64,000 nt of DNA, taken from positions 124,001-188,000 of the forward strand of contig CAWHBF010000010.1 of the NCBI GenBank assembly GCA_963827515.1, given 5' to 3'. The translations under genes were made by a program, and so were the position numbers. The notes under the pieces were generated by a model. That model saw nothing but the letters and a program-made list of their open reading frames with translations, searched no databases and was not told where the DNA came from. This document shows, piece by piece, positions 27,713 to 37,640 of the stretch (position 1 is the stretch's first letter; each line of letters begins with the position of its first letter). Origin of the DNA: JABFSA01 sp963827515 (GTDB taxonomy: Bacteria > Acidobacteriota > Vicinamibacteria > Vicinamibacterales > UBA2999).

Positions 27713-29006
27713 ATGGCTATGAGAGTGGCCTTGTGGCGAGACATCGTCCCGCTGGCATTCGACGCCATCCGAGCCAACGCGCTTCGTTCGGCCCTGACGA
27801 TCCTCGGCGTCGTCATCGGCGTCACCGCCATCGTCGGCATGACTGCCCTCATTCGAGGGTTCGACCAGTCGCTGCGCGAGAGCATTCGCGCGCTCGGTCC
27901 AAACACCATCTTCGTCGCGAAGTTCAGTGGGGTGAGCCTGGCCGCGGGCAACGACTTCACCGAGCTGCTCCGGCGTCCCAATTTGACAGTCGAGGACGCG
28001 ACGGCGATCGAGAAGCTTTCGCCTGCGGCTGGAATCGTGGACATCTGGCTTGGAGCGGGCGGCCCCCCCACGCAGACCCGTGTGGTGTACCGGGGGGAAC
28101 GCACGAAGCTCATGGCCGTTCTCGGCGCCACGGAGAACTTCGCGCGCGTGAATTTTCTCGAGCTGCACGAGGGGCGGTTCTTCACCGAAGGCGAGGTGTC
28201 ACGTCGACGGAACGTCGTCGTGCTCGGACAGACACCGTATCAGGCGCTCTTCGGGCAGTCAGCACTCGATCCGGTCGGGAAGCCCGTGAGGATCGGCGCG
28301 GTCGAGTATACGGTGGTGGGCGTGGTCGGCAAGCGTCCGTCAGCGGGGGGATTCGACCTCGGACAGGATGACTTCGTCGTGATCCCTGAAACGACTTACC
28401 GCAAGCAGTTCGGGATCCAGATATTCGGCAGGCGGCAACGTGCAGCATCAAAGCGTGCTCATCGCCGTGGCGCCGCGGAGCGACACGGCGCGGTCGGCGC
28501 TGCTCGCCGAGGTCGAAGAGATCATGCGTATCCGTCACGGTTTGACGTTGGACGAGCCCAATGACTTCGATCTCGTCACGCAGGATGCCGCGCTCGACGT
28601 GTGGGAACAGGTCAGTCAGGCGACGTTTCTGGCGCTTGTGACCATTTCGTCGATTGCCTTGATGGTCGGCGGCATTGGGGTGATGGCCATCATGACGATC
28701 TCGGTGACCGAGCGTACGCGCGAAATCGGCTTGCGCAAGGCGCTCGGAGCGAGACGGAAGGACGTGCTCCTTCAGTTCCTGGCCGAAGCCGTGGCGCTGA
28801 CCTCGCTCGGAGGTGTGCTCGGAATCGTGCTCGGCAGCACCATCGGCATCACCGTCAGCCTCGCCACCGGCTTTCCAGTCTCTCTCCCCTGGTGGTCGTT
28901 CGCGATCGGCTTGGGGTTTTCGGCCGCCGTCGGGATCTTCTTCGGCATGGTGCCCGCCGTGCGCGCGTCACGACTCGATCCGATCGAGGCGCTGCGCCAC
29001 GAGTAG
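27713..29006 (+). pseudogene. MacB/FtsX-type ABC permease (second), interrupted by a frameshift
   Basis: The N-terminal half (27713 to about 28430) shows the first helix (ILGVVIGVTAIVGMTALIRG) and a periplasmic MacB_PCD domain ending KQFGIQIFG. The remainder, in another frame from about 28436, resumes with VQHQSVLIAVAPR and carries the three FtsX helices and the hallmark TERTREIGLRKALGARRKDVL, ending RLDPIEALRHE. A one-base indel at about 28425-28440 separates them; repaired, the gene encodes about 430 residues. It forms a pair with the upstream permease. Whether the break is real or an assembly error must be settled from reads. Confidence 0.82.
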
Positions 29007-29014
29007 CAGTACTC

Positions 29015-29058
29015 CGGTCGTTCGCGTTCGGGCCCCGAACGACCCGAACGCCCGAACG
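29015..29058. repeat. Inverted array of CCCGAACG units, probable bidirectional terminator
   Basis: The left arm (CGGTCGTTCGCGTTCGGGCC) faces a right arm made of three CCCGAACG-type units. The element fills the 73-bp gap between the convergent permease and glnB genes, so it may terminate transcription from both sides, although no T run follows. It shares the tandem-unit hairpin design of the ribosomal spacers with a different unit. Confidence 0.65.
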
Positions 29059-29079
29059 TCCGCACACTCCGAAAATGAA

Positions 29080-29409
29080 CTACGCCTCTTTCTCTCCAGT
29101 TCGAATGCGATAGCTTTCGAGCACCGGCAGCACGAACACGCGGCCGTCGCCGATCTCACCGGTCCTGGCTGCCTCGATGATGGCCTTGATGGCGTCGTTC
29201 GCGCTCGCGTCCGGCACGACGACTTCGATCTCCATCTTCGGCAGCAAGCTGACGTTGTATTCCTTGCCGCGATAGATCGCGGTGTGGCCCTTTTGCTTGC
29301 CGTGGCCGCGGACTTCGGTCACCGTCATCCCCGCGATACCCATCTTCGCGAGCGCGTCCTTGACGTCGTCCACTTTGTTCGGGCGAACAATACTCTTGAT
29401 CAGCTTCAT
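29080..29409 (-). CDS. glnB: Nitrogen regulatory PII protein
   Basis: The 109-residue protein shows PII hallmarks: the T-loop with uridylylation site Tyr51 in YRGKEYNVSLLPK, the B-loop TGEIGDGRVFV and the C-loop RIRTGE. It senses ATP/ADP and 2-oxoglutarate and controls partners such as Amt and glutamine synthetase adenylylation. Its ATG overlaps the glnD stop (ATGA), so GlnB is made together with the enzyme that modifies it. Both PII motifs and Tyr51 are intact. Whether it is GlnB or GlnK type cannot be decided from sequence; linkage to amt favours a GlnK-like role. Confidence 0.93.
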   Translation of the reverse strand: MKLIKSIVRPNKVDDVKDALAKMGIAGMTVTEVRGHGKQKGHTAIYRGKEYNVSLLPKMEIEVVVPDASANDAIKAIIEAARTGEIGDGRVFVLPVLESYRIRTGEKEA

Positions 29410-31944
29410 AACGTTCCCTCCAGTGTGCCTTGCAGGTCGGAGGTCAGCGCCTGCTGCTCCGCCTCGGTGAGTTTGACCCCTGCCTTGGTGATGTGAAACA
29501 CGTCGATCGCCCGCTCCCCCTCTGTCGAGATCAAGACGAGATCGACGTCGCAACCGTGCCGGGAGATCACACGGCTGATTCGGTAGAGAAGTCCAAGCGC
29601 GTTCCCGGCCACGATGTCGAGAATCGTGAAGTGATCCGACGCCTCGCGATCGGCCCGCACGACCGGCACGACGCGTGCGCTGCCCCTCCACTGTACGACG
29701 CTCTGCTCGCGCCCGCGCAGGAGTTTGGCGACATCCGAGCGTCCGGACACGACCTCCTGGAGGACGTGCAGCACCTGCACATGGGCGTCCGGGTTGAGCG
29801 CCAGGAATCGCTCGTCGTCGGTAAAGTGAAAGACGTCGAGGACCAGCCCATTCGGATTCGTGAGCGCGTGCCCGCGCAGGATGTTCATGCCGAACGACGA
29901 CAGGACGCCGCAGATATTGGAGAAGAGAAACGGTTTGTCGAGCGTGACCACGGCGAGGGTCCAGACCGTATCGGCGCGTTCGAGCGACAGGTGCACTTCG
30001 TCGGGACGAATATCGCGCGCGAGCCGCACGTGCCGGTAGATCGCCTCACGAGAGAAGAGCTGCAGGTATCGCTGCGGCAGACCCTCGACGAAACGGGTGA
30101 TCTCCCAGTCCGGCAGATCCTCGGGCCTGCCTTCGAGCAGTTCGACCAGGCCGGCCTGGTTCCGATCGATCCGCTCGTCGGCGTAACGCTGTGTCAGGTG
30201 GTTGTACGTGTCGACGTAGAGACGCCAGATCAGCTCTTCCTTCCACGGCGTCAGCGTGTCAGGACTGACGGCCTCGATATCGGCGAGGGTCATCAGACAG
30301 AGCATCTTCAGGCGATCCTCGGTGCCCACGACGCCGGCGAACTCCTTGACGATCGCGGGGTCCTCCGTATCCCGGCGGAGGGCGACCAGGGACATACGCA
30401 GGTGGTTCCGAATCAGGAAGAGCACGGTCTCCCGGGATTCTCCTGACACATCGAGCAGATCGAGCACGGCGACGGCCATCCGTTCGCTTTCGAGCGCGTG
30501 TTCGTCGTCGCGCCACTTACCGACGTCATGGAGCAGCAGCGAGAGCACGAGCAATTCTGGTGACGGAATGCCCTCGGCGATCCTCTTGAAGCGCAGGCGA
30601 TTCGGCTCCTCCGTATTCGCAAGCCGCTCGAAGTTCCGAATCGCCAACAGCGTGTGCTCGTCTACGGTGTACTTGTGGTAAAAGTCTCGAACCACGCGCC
30701 ACGAGATTGCCTGAAACTCTGGAAAGAGCCGGCCCAGCAAGCCGCAGTCGTGCATCTGCGACAATCGCGCATACAGGCCCGGGCGCGGCTTCATCAACCG
30801 AAGTACGGCGGTGCGATCCCGAGCCTCTGGCACCAGGTCTCTGGGGCCGTAGGCATCGACGTGCTGCTGGATGCACGACAGCGCCTCCTCGGTCACCTCG
30901 GCACCTGCGTCGATGGCGGCCTGGAATGCGCTGACCCACGACGCGGGCGTGCGGGCCGCCTGCTCGGGGTCGAGAAAGCGAATGCCGTCGCGTGTCAGTC
31001 CGAGATTCTGACCCACAGGCACGGGCGCCATCCTGCGCGCCCACTCCAGCGAACGGCTGACCGTGCGCGCGTGTCGGAAGTAGTCGCTCATGAGACGCTC
31101 GACACGCTGAGTCGGCTCGTTGCCGGGGTAGCCCAGCACGTCGGCGGTGTGCTCCTGCAATTCATGGCTCAGCACGTTCTGGTTGCGACCGCCCTCCCAG
31201 TGCAGGACGGAACGCACGCGCAGGAGGAACTCCTCCGCCTCGTCGAGACGTCCGACATCCGACGGGCCGCGAGCGAGCAGCATCGGATCGGTCAGCGCCG
31301 CGATCGTCCGGGTCGCCATGACGTCGCGCAACGCGCCTGGCGCTTCCTTCACGTCGGGCTCGAGCTGATACAGGGTCGCGTTGAACGCGGCATGTCGTTC
31401 CTCCACGAGCTGCAGAAGCGATCGCAGGATGTACGCATGAGTACCTCGCACAGTGAAACGTCTTCTCGAGCCGCTCGAACAGGGCCGCCGTTCCGGCCAC
31501 CAGCCGGGCGTCGAGCAGCGCGAGCAGGAACTCCGGGTTGTCGATCTCGAGCTCGGCGAACTCCTCGATCTCGCGAACCTGATGACCCACCACGACGCCG
31601 AGATCCCATAACGGGTGGAGGAACGCGCGCAGGAACCGCTCTTCCGGCGGCCCAATGCGCCCGCCGAACAACACCAGCAAATCGATATCGGAATGGAGAC
31701 TCAGATGCCGGCGACCGTAACCCCCAAGCGCAATGATGGCGACCGGTTGGCCTGGGCCGCCGGCGTCCACGTGAAGCCTTTGCAACAATTCATCGACCCT
31801 GGCGGCATGTCGCTGAATTGCCGCCCGCCCGCCAACCCCCTCCGCCGTATCCTTCCGCAGCTGATCACGAGCCGCGTCGAGCGCGGCCCTGACCGTGGCG
31901 CTGTCGGGTGCATCTGGACCCCCGCCCGGCGGCGTGAAGGACAT
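29406..31944 (-). pseudogene. glnD: PII uridylyltransferase/uridylyl-removing enzyme, interrupted by a frameshift
   Basis: Two frames together give a complete GlnD of about 845 residues. The first (31944 to about 31450) has the nucleotidyltransferase motif GGYGRRHLSLHSDIDLL. The second (about 31445 to 29406) begins THAYILRSLLQLVEERH and holds the helical linker, the HD domain (SLLLHDVGKW) and two C-terminal ACT domains (KPFLFSNICGVLSSFGMNI and NALGLLYRISRVISRHGCDV). GlnD adds or removes UMP on PII according to glutamine. The break at about 31435-31455 is one base. The start at 31944 has GGAGATGA upstream; ATG 31980 is also possible. The gene is probably intact in the organism. Confidence 0.85.
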
Positions 31945-32032
31945 GAAGAAATCATCTCCGGGTTCGGTTGGCAGAGTCATGACGGAGGTGCCGACGCTGG
32001 TCATCATCGTCGGCATCCCCGCTCGACTGCAA

Positions 32033-32891
32033 CTAGAAGGCGAAGCCGAGACCGATCGAGAAGATTCCGGCCGTGTCCTGATCGTTGTAATCACTCACGG
32101 AGTCACCGAACGTCTGGAACTCGCCGCCGCCGTGAATATTGAGCGTGGGCGCCGAGCGGTACCGTGACGATCCCCCCGATACTGAAGTAACCGAACTTCT
32201 CGTCCTCGCCGCCAAACTCGTAGTAGTCACTGAGGCTGAGGCCGAACTTGACCGGGACGGCGAATGACGCCTTCGTACCCGCATACCCCGGCGCGACGCC
32301 GAGCTCGAGGTAGGTGCCTTTGGCAGCACCCGCATCGGCCTGTGCGTCGTCGGTCAGCTCGAACGCGACGAGCGCGTAGGGCTTGAGCGCGGCTCGGCCG
32401 AGCGCCGCGGTGTCATCGGCCCCGAACTTGACGCTCAGCTCCTTGACGTGCGAGAAGAGGTCCGCCGGGCTCGTGTACGACGTGTAGGTGAAGCTCAGGC
32501 TCGCCGCGCTGAAACCAAAGCCCGCCGTGGCGTAGAAGTCGGACTCATACCACTTGTTTCCGGTGCCGAAGTCCTCCTCGTTGATCTGGCTGTGTATGGC
32601 GTTCCACGATCCCACATTGAAGGTGAAGGTCTTGAGGCCGCCCGTACCCCTGAACGGCGTGAACCCGAAATCGACGTACGGCCAGATGGACACACCGTCG
32701 GTGTTCTGGCGAATGCCTCGGAAATTGTACTGGTTCACAAAGTCCAGGCCGCCCGTCACCACGAGGACCGGAGCGCCCGTCGCCACGACGGCCGGAGGCG
32801 CCGCATCCTGTGCCCAGGCGGGCGACGCCGTGAGCACCGTTGCTACCACCGTTACCGACACTCCGAAACACACTGCACGAATGAAAGACAT
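32033..32891 (-). pseudogene. TorF-like putative porin, C-terminus in shifted frame
   Basis: The protein begins with a signal peptide (MSFIRAVCFGVSVTVVATVL up to AWAQ), then TGGLDFVNQYNFRGIRQNTDG, which resembles the TorF/TIGR02001 putative porin family. It continues as alternating beta strands to VTVPLGA. The frame then shifts: the original frame ends in Arg-rich nonsense at 32103, while another frame gives PTLNIHGGGEFQTFGDS and ends GLGFAF, a proper outer membrane C-terminal Phe. A one-base indel near 32146-32156 is implied. It lies between glnD and amt; members of this family are often near nitrogen genes, so a channel for nitrogenous solutes is plausible. Confidence 0.72.
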
Positions 32892-33037
32892 GTATCTAGC
32901 CTCCCTTGGGTTGATGAGAAGTGACGGCCCTTCGTAGGGCTCGGCGCCGTCGGGTACTGTCAAAGCACCTGTTCCTGTCTCTCCCTACGCCTCGCTCGTG
33001 ATGGGGTGACGCACCCCGGGCCGTCCTGGGTTCACTG

Positions 33038-34276
33038 TCATCGTATGGATGAACCGCCGCTGGCGTGCAGATACGCCTCCTCGCTGTGCTGCGTGATGTC
33101 CAGACCCACGCTCTCTTCGTCGTCGGTCGCGCGAAGGGGCATGATCAGGCCGATGACCTTGAGAAGCACGAAGCTCACAACGCCGCTGTAGACCATCGCC
33201 GTCACGACCGCGGTGCCTTGGATGAGCACCTGGCCTGGGTTGCCGTAGAGGGCACCGTCGAACAGACCGTTGAGACTCTTCTCAGCGAGCACTCCTGTCA
33301 GGAGCGCGCCCACCGTGCCGCCGACGCCATGGGCCGCCACCACGTCGAGCGAGTCATCGAGCGACGTCTTCGCGCGAATGATCAGCGCGAAGTAGCTCGG
33401 CACCGCCGCAATCCCGCCCAGCAGGAGTGCATTCATCGGGCTGATGAAACCCGCCGCAGGCGTTATGGCCACGAGACCCACGACGATCGCGGTCGCGCAT
33501 CCCACCGCGGTCGGCCTGCCCGTGCGCGCCAGGTCCAGGAACGTCCACACCACCAGCGTGCCGGCCGGCGCCAGCATCGTCGTCACGAACGCCAGGCTTG
33601 CAATGGGGCTGGCCGCCAGGGCGCTCCCGGCATTGAACCCGAACCATCCGAACCAGAGCAGACCCGCGCCGAGCAGCGTGAGCGGCACGCTATGCGGCAC
33701 CAGCGACGAGGAGGGGTATTCCTGCCGCTTGCCAACCACGAGGGCCGCCACGAGGGCCGCCGCGGCCGCATTCACATGGACGACCGTCCCGCCGGCAAAA
33801 TCCCACGCGCCCATGTCGGCGAGCCATCCGCCGCCCCACACCCAGTGCGCCATCGGCGCGTACACAATGACCGACCAGAGCGAGATGAACAGCAGATAGG
33901 CCGAGAACCGCATGCGCTCGACGATCGCCCCGGAGATCAGCGCGGCGGTGATAATGCAGAAGGTCCCCTGGAAGGCCATGTAGAGCATGTGGGGAAACGT
34001 AAGCGGCACGATCGCACCGGTCTCGGCGAGTCCGACGCCATTGAGGAAAGCCAGCGACATGTCGCCGAGCCAGTTGCTGCCGGGCGTCAGCGCCAGCGAG
34101 TAACCCACGACCGCCCAGAGCACGCTCACGAATCCCAGTGAGATGAAGCTCATCATCATGGTGTTGAGCGCGTTCTTGGAGCGAACCAGCCCACCGTAAA
34201 AGAACGCCAACGCTGGTGTCATCAGAAGCACCAGCGCTGTGGAAATCAGCATCCATGCTGTGTCAGCTTGATTCAT
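33038..34276 (-). CDS. amt: Ammonium transporter
   Basis: The 412-residue protein has about eleven transmembrane helices and the Amt signature DFAGGTVVHVNAAAAALVAA with the first pore histidine, plus the twin pore histidine in VAAHGVGGTVGALLTGVLA. It conducts ammonium across the inner membrane and is normally gated by the PII T-loop. It begins ADTAWMLISTALVLLMTPALAFFYGG, without a cleavable signal peptide, as in many non-enteric homologues. A sigma-54 promoter lies about 90 nt upstream. The downstream genes (porin, glnD, glnB) run in the same direction and may form one nitrogen-responsive transcript. Confidence 0.95.
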   Translation of the reverse strand: MNQADTAWMLISTALVLLMTPALAFFYGGLVRSKNALNTMMMSFISLGFVSVLWAVVGYSLALTPGSNWLGDMSLAFLNGVGLAETGAIVPLTFPHMLYMAFQGTFCIITAALISGAIVERMRFSAYLLFISLWSVIVYAPMAHWVWGGGWLADMGAWDFAGGTVVHVNAAAAALVAALVVGKRQEYPSSSLVPHSVPLTLLGAGLLWFGWFGFNAGSALAASPIASLAFVTTMLAPAGTLVVWTFLDLARTGRPTAVGCATAIVVGLVAITPAAGFISPMNALLLGGIAAVPSYFALIIRAKTSLDDSLDVVAAHGVGGTVGALLTGVLAEKSLNGLFDGALYGNPGQVLIQGTAVVTAMVYSGVVSFVLLKVIGLIMPLRATDDEESVGLDITQHSEEAYLHASGGSSIR

Positions 34277-34776
34277 TCCTCACCTCAGAGATGAAAAGTC
34301 GCCGGTTCGATATGAACGTCGAGATTGACGTGCCCACCATCCGCGGTCGCTGCACGCCTTTACGCAAGACTGGTTCCAACACAGAGAGGCTCGCGCCGAG
34401 GCGGGAAATCGCGCGATTTGCTTGAGAAATCAGCGAAATTTCAGGAATCTCCGATCACTTCATGATGCCGACATTCCTGTCTCACTGGCGTGGTCATGTG
34501 CACAAAAGTGTTGTAAATAGGTCGTGACGTCGGAAATAGCGCTCATCAGGCGGTCGCACGACCTGGTCGGACCAGTTCCTTCCAACGTGGCGAGCAGACG
34601 ACATATTCGTCAAGTGACTACCTCAAGAAACACAAAAATGTCTGGATCGTGAATCTCGAGCGGAAAATATCCCGGCGTCCCCGAACCGGTCTTGCGGCCT
34701 CTCTCCCCCGGGACTATGATCCGCAGACCTCGACCGCTTATGGGACTCCAAGAGAACAGGCAGGAGGGTTACCCGT
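34277..34776. other. 500-bp divergent intergenic region between amt and the EF-G-like gene
   Basis: This is the longest stretch without a gene. It holds the sigma-54 promoter for amt (34364-34379), an AT-richer segment (about 34420-34530) that could bind activators, and the leader of the EF-G-like gene, where AGGAGGGTT lies just before ATG 34777. No open frame on either strand looks like a protein family. No tRNA or known riboswitch was recognised. Confidence 0.6.
34364..34379 (-). promoter_or_regulatory. Sigma-54 (-24/-12) promoter for amt
   Basis: The reverse strand reads TTGGAAC, then CAGTC, then TTGC: GG and GC are separated by exactly 10 nt, and the match to TTGGCAC-N5-TTGC differs only at the C before AC. 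The -12 element is about 88 nt before the amt start codon. NtrC-type control of amt operons through sigma-54 is well known, which fits the nitrogen gene content downstream. Confidence 0.72.
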
Positions 34777-36873
34777 ATGAAGGTGTACGACGCCGCTGAT
34801 ATCCGGAACGTGGCCATCGTCGGCCACAGCGGATGCGGCAAGACCCAGCTCGTGTCGGCGATGCTGTTCGGCGCCGGCGCCGTCAACCGCCTCGGCAAGG
34901 TTGACGATGGCTCTACCGCGACCGACTTCGACGAAGAATCCATCGCCCGCAAACACACGCTCGCCGCCAGCCTGGCCCACGTCGAGTGGCAGAAGGCCAA
35001 AATCAACATCATCGACACCCCCGGGTTCGCCAACTTCCTGACCGATGCCCGCTCGGCCCTTCGGGTGGTCGAGACTGCCGTGGTCGCGGTCGACGCCGTG
35101 TCCGGCGTCGAGGTCCAGACGGAAAAGCTGTGGGCCGAGGCCGCCGAGCTCAACCTGCCCCGCATCGTCGCCATCACTCGACTGGAACGGGAACGAGCCA
35201 GTCTCGACCGCACGCTCGAGTCGCTCCGCCGTGACTGCGCCCGCGAGATCGTCCCCATCCAGTTGCCGATCGGCGAGGAGCGCGGCCTGGTCGGAGTCGT
35301 GGACCTCGTCCGGATGCGGGCGCTGACCTTTGTCGGCGACGACAGCGGAAAGATGACGGAGTCCGAGGTGCCGGCCGCGTTGGCCGATCGAGCCAACGAA
35401 GCACGCGAGCACCTTATCGAGGCGGTCGCCGAAGCCGACGAGAGCCTGATGGAGGCGTTCTTCGCGGAAGGAACCCTGACGCAGGAGCAACTCCTGTCCG
35501 GTCTCCGGGCGGCCACCGCCGCGGGCAGGTTGTTCCCACTGATTTGCACCTCCGGCCTGCACATGATCGGCATCCAGCCGATGCTCGACGCCCTCGTCAG
35601 CTACGTACCCTCGCCCGCCGAGCGCGACTACCCCGCCGTCACGAAGGACGGCGACGACACAGCCGTACAGGCCGTGAGCACCGGCCCTTACATGGCGCGG
35701 GTGTGGAAGACGATCGCCGATCCATTCGCGGGACGGATCACGATGCTGAGAGTGGTCTCCGGCTCACTCGGCTCGGACACGACCGTCTTCAACCGCACCC
35801 GTGAGGCTCCGGAGCGGCTCGGCCACCTGCTCGTGTTGCAGGGCAAGGCGCAAACACAGGTGACGGAACTGAAGGCGGGAGACATCGGCGCGGTCGCAAA
35901 GCTGAAGGACACACATACGAACGACGTGTTGTGTGACAAGGCGGCCACCGCATCGTTCGCCAACATCACGTTCCCGGAGCCCGTGCTCGCCTATGCCATC
36001 GAACCAAGGACCCGAAGCGACGAGGACAAGATCAGCACGGCGATGCAGCGTCTTCGGGAGGAGGACCCGACCATTGGGTACTCCCGCGACCCACAAACCC
36101 ACGAGTTGCTTCTCGCCGGACAGGGACAGTTGCACATCGGTGTCACCGTCGCCAAGCTGAAGCGGCGTTTCGGCGTAGAGGTGAATCTGAAGCCGCCGAG
36201 GATTCCCTACCGGGAGACGATCACGGCCTCGACAGAGGCGCACGGCCGACACAAGAAGCAGACCGGGGGCCATGGACAGTTCGGCGACTGTAAGATTCGC
36301 GTCGCACCGCTGCCCCGAGGCAGCGACTTCCAGTTCGAGGACGATATCTTCGGCGGAGCGATTCCCCGGCAGTTCGTTCCGGCGGTCGAGAAGGGCATCC
36401 AGGATGCCCGCGTGCGCGGCTTCCTGGCCGGCTACCCGATGGTGGACTTCAAGGCGACCGTCTTCGACGGGTCGTACCATGCGGTCGACTCGAACGAGCT
36501 GTCGTTCAAGATGGCCGGCTCGCTGGCTTTCAAGGACGCCATGTCACGGGCTCGGCCCACGATTCTCGAGCCGATCATGCACGTGGAAGTGTACGCGCCG
36601 AACGATTTCGCCGGCGACCTGATGGGCGACCTCAACGGGCGGCGCGGCCGTATCAGCGGAATGGATACCCGCAGCAGCATGACCGTCATTCACGCGCAGG
36701 TACCGATGGCCGAAATGTTGACCTACGAGCAGCACCTCACGTCGGCCACGGGCGGCCGAGGCTCGTACCACATGGAGTACTCACACTACGAAGAGGTGCC
36801 GCACGAGTTGCAGACCAAGATCATCAGTGCGGCAAGAGCCCAGCGCGGGCATGAAGCGACCGAGGAGGCCTGA
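34777..36873 (+). CDS. EF-G-like translational GTPase with degenerate G motifs
   Basis: The 698-residue protein has all EF-G domains: GTPase, domain II, domain III (LAGQGQLHIGVTVAKLKRRF), domain IV (HKKQTGGHGQFGD) and domain V (HVEVYAPNDFAGDLMGDLNG). The P-loop is GHSGCGKT (16-23) instead of AHIDAGKT, and DTPG is kept (80-83). Switch I lacks RGITI, having ARKHTLAAS instead, and NKxD is replaced by TRLE (134-137). It resembles the EF-G-like FusA2 group rather than the housekeeping EF-G at 54954. Nucleotide specificity cannot be assumed. The ATG is preceded by AGGAGGGTTACCCGT. Exact role unknown. Confidence 0.85.
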   Translation: MKVYDAADIRNVAIVGHSGCGKTQLVSAMLFGAGAVNRLGKVDDGSTATDFDEESIARKHTLAASLAHVEWQKAKINIIDTPGFANFLTDARSALRVVETAVVAVDAVSGVEVQTEKLWAEAAELNLPRIVAITRLERERASLDRTLESLRRDCAREIVPIQLPIGEERGLVGVVDLVRMRALTFVGDDSGKMTESEVPAALADRANEAREHLIEAVAEADESLMEAFFAEGTLTQEQLLSGLRAATAAGRLFPLICTSGLHMIGIQPMLDALVSYVPSPAERDYPAVTKDGDDTAVQAVSTGPYMARVWKTIADPFAGRITMLRVVSGSLGSDTTVFNRTREAPERLGHLLVLQGKAQTQVTELKAGDIGAVAKLKDTHTNDVLCDKAATASFANITFPEPVLAYAIEPRTRSDEDKISTAMQRLREEDPTIGYSRDPQTHELLLAGQGQLHIGVTVAKLKRRFGVEVNLKPPRIPYRETITASTEAHGRHKKQTGGHGQFGDCKIRVAPLPRGSDFQFEDDIFGGAIPRQFVPAVEKGIQDARVRGFLAGYPMVDFKATVFDGSYHAVDSNELSFKMAGSLAFKDAMSRARPTILEPIMHVEVYAPNDFAGDLMGDLNGRRGRISGMDTRSSMTVIHAQVPMAEMLTYEQHLTSATGGRGSYHMEYSHYEEVPHELQTKIISAARAQRGHEATEEA

Positions 36874-36891
36874 CGCAGGGGCCAATGAAAA

Positions 36892-36911
36892 GGGCCGGCA
36901 CGTGCCGGCCC
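36892..36911. terminator. Perfect palindrome between convergent genes, probable terminator
   Basis: GGGCCGGCACGTGCCGGCCC is a perfect 20-nt palindrome located 19 nt after the EF-G-like stop and 45 nt from the rplQ stop. AATGAAAA precedes it, so on the reverse strand a short T-rich run follows the stem. This suits termination of the long ribosomal transcript. Confidence 0.6.
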
Positions 36912-36955
36912 GATTGTCGAAGCGAGTGAGAGGCGCCCCTTCGGGACGGTAGGCC

Positions 36956-37543
36956 CTACGACCCGCCGGCCTTGCGCGGTGTCGTGGTCTTCCGGCCGCC
37001 TCGCGTCTGTCCCTTGGCTTGCGCCTTCGAGGCCGCCTGGTCGCCCTTTTCGCCGCGAAGCCGACGAGCCGCGGCCTTGAGACGGTCCCCGACGCCCTTG
37101 CTCTTGGGCTTGGCTGCCTCTTTCTCCGCCGCGGTCGCTTCGGCCTTGCGCGGGTCGTACTCGCTCCCGACGAGCTCCACCTGCGCGACCTCCGCGGAAT
37201 CACCGCGCCTGAAACCGACGCGAAGAATGCGCGTATAACCGCCCGGCCGCTCCGCAAACCGCGGGACGAGCGTGTCGAACAGCTTGCCGACGACATCCTT
37301 GTCGGGGAGCTCGGCCAGCACCATACGCCGGGCGTGGAGTGCCTTGCCCTGCACGGCAGTTGCGGCGACGCCGCGCTTGGCGACCGTAATCAGCCGCTCG
37401 ACGAAGGGCCGCAGCTCCTTCGCCTTCGGCATGGTGGTCTCGATCCGCTCGTGCCTCAGGAGCGCGATCGCCTGATTGCGAAGCAGCGCCACGCGATGCT
37501 CAGTGACGCGCCCCAGTTTCCGGTGTGCAACGTTGTGTCTCAT
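36956..37543 (-). CDS. rplQ: 50S ribosomal protein L17
   Basis: The first 125 residues or so are a normal L17 (MRHNVAHRKLGRVTEHR, MPKAKELRPFVERLIT, PGGYTRILR). A Lys/Arg/Ala-rich tail of about 70 residues follows, making 195 in total against about 120-130 in most bacteria. The tail is low in complexity and probably disordered, possibly contacting rRNA. Last gene of the alpha operon and of the whole ribosomal supercluster. Confidence 0.95.
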   Translation of the reverse strand: MRHNVAHRKLGRVTEHRVALLRNQAIALLRHERIETTMPKAKELRPFVERLITVAKRGVAATAVQGKALHARRMVLAELPDKDVVGKLFDTLVPRFAERPGGYTRILRVGFRRGDSAEVAQVELVGSEYDPRKAEATAAEKEAAKPKSKGVGDRLKAAARRLRGEKGDQAASKAQAKGQTRGGRKTTTPRKAGGS

Positions 37544-37553
37544 GATGAATTCC

Positions 37554-37630
37554 GTCGTCTCTGGTCTTTAGTCTCTGGTCTCTAGTTTTGGTGCACTAAC
37601 CAAAGACTAAAGACCAAAGACAAGAGACCA
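37554..37630. repeat. Heptamer-array hairpin, GTCTYTR family (rpoA-rplQ spacer)
   Basis: The left arm has units such as GTCTTTA, GTCTCTG and GTCTCTA; the right arm has the inverted units (CTAAAGA, CCAAAGA, CAAGAGA). TGCACTAA forms the loop. The arms can pair over about 30 nt with mismatches. It fills the spacer between rpoA and rplQ. Confidence 0.8.
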
Positions 37631-37640
37631 GAACAATCGC

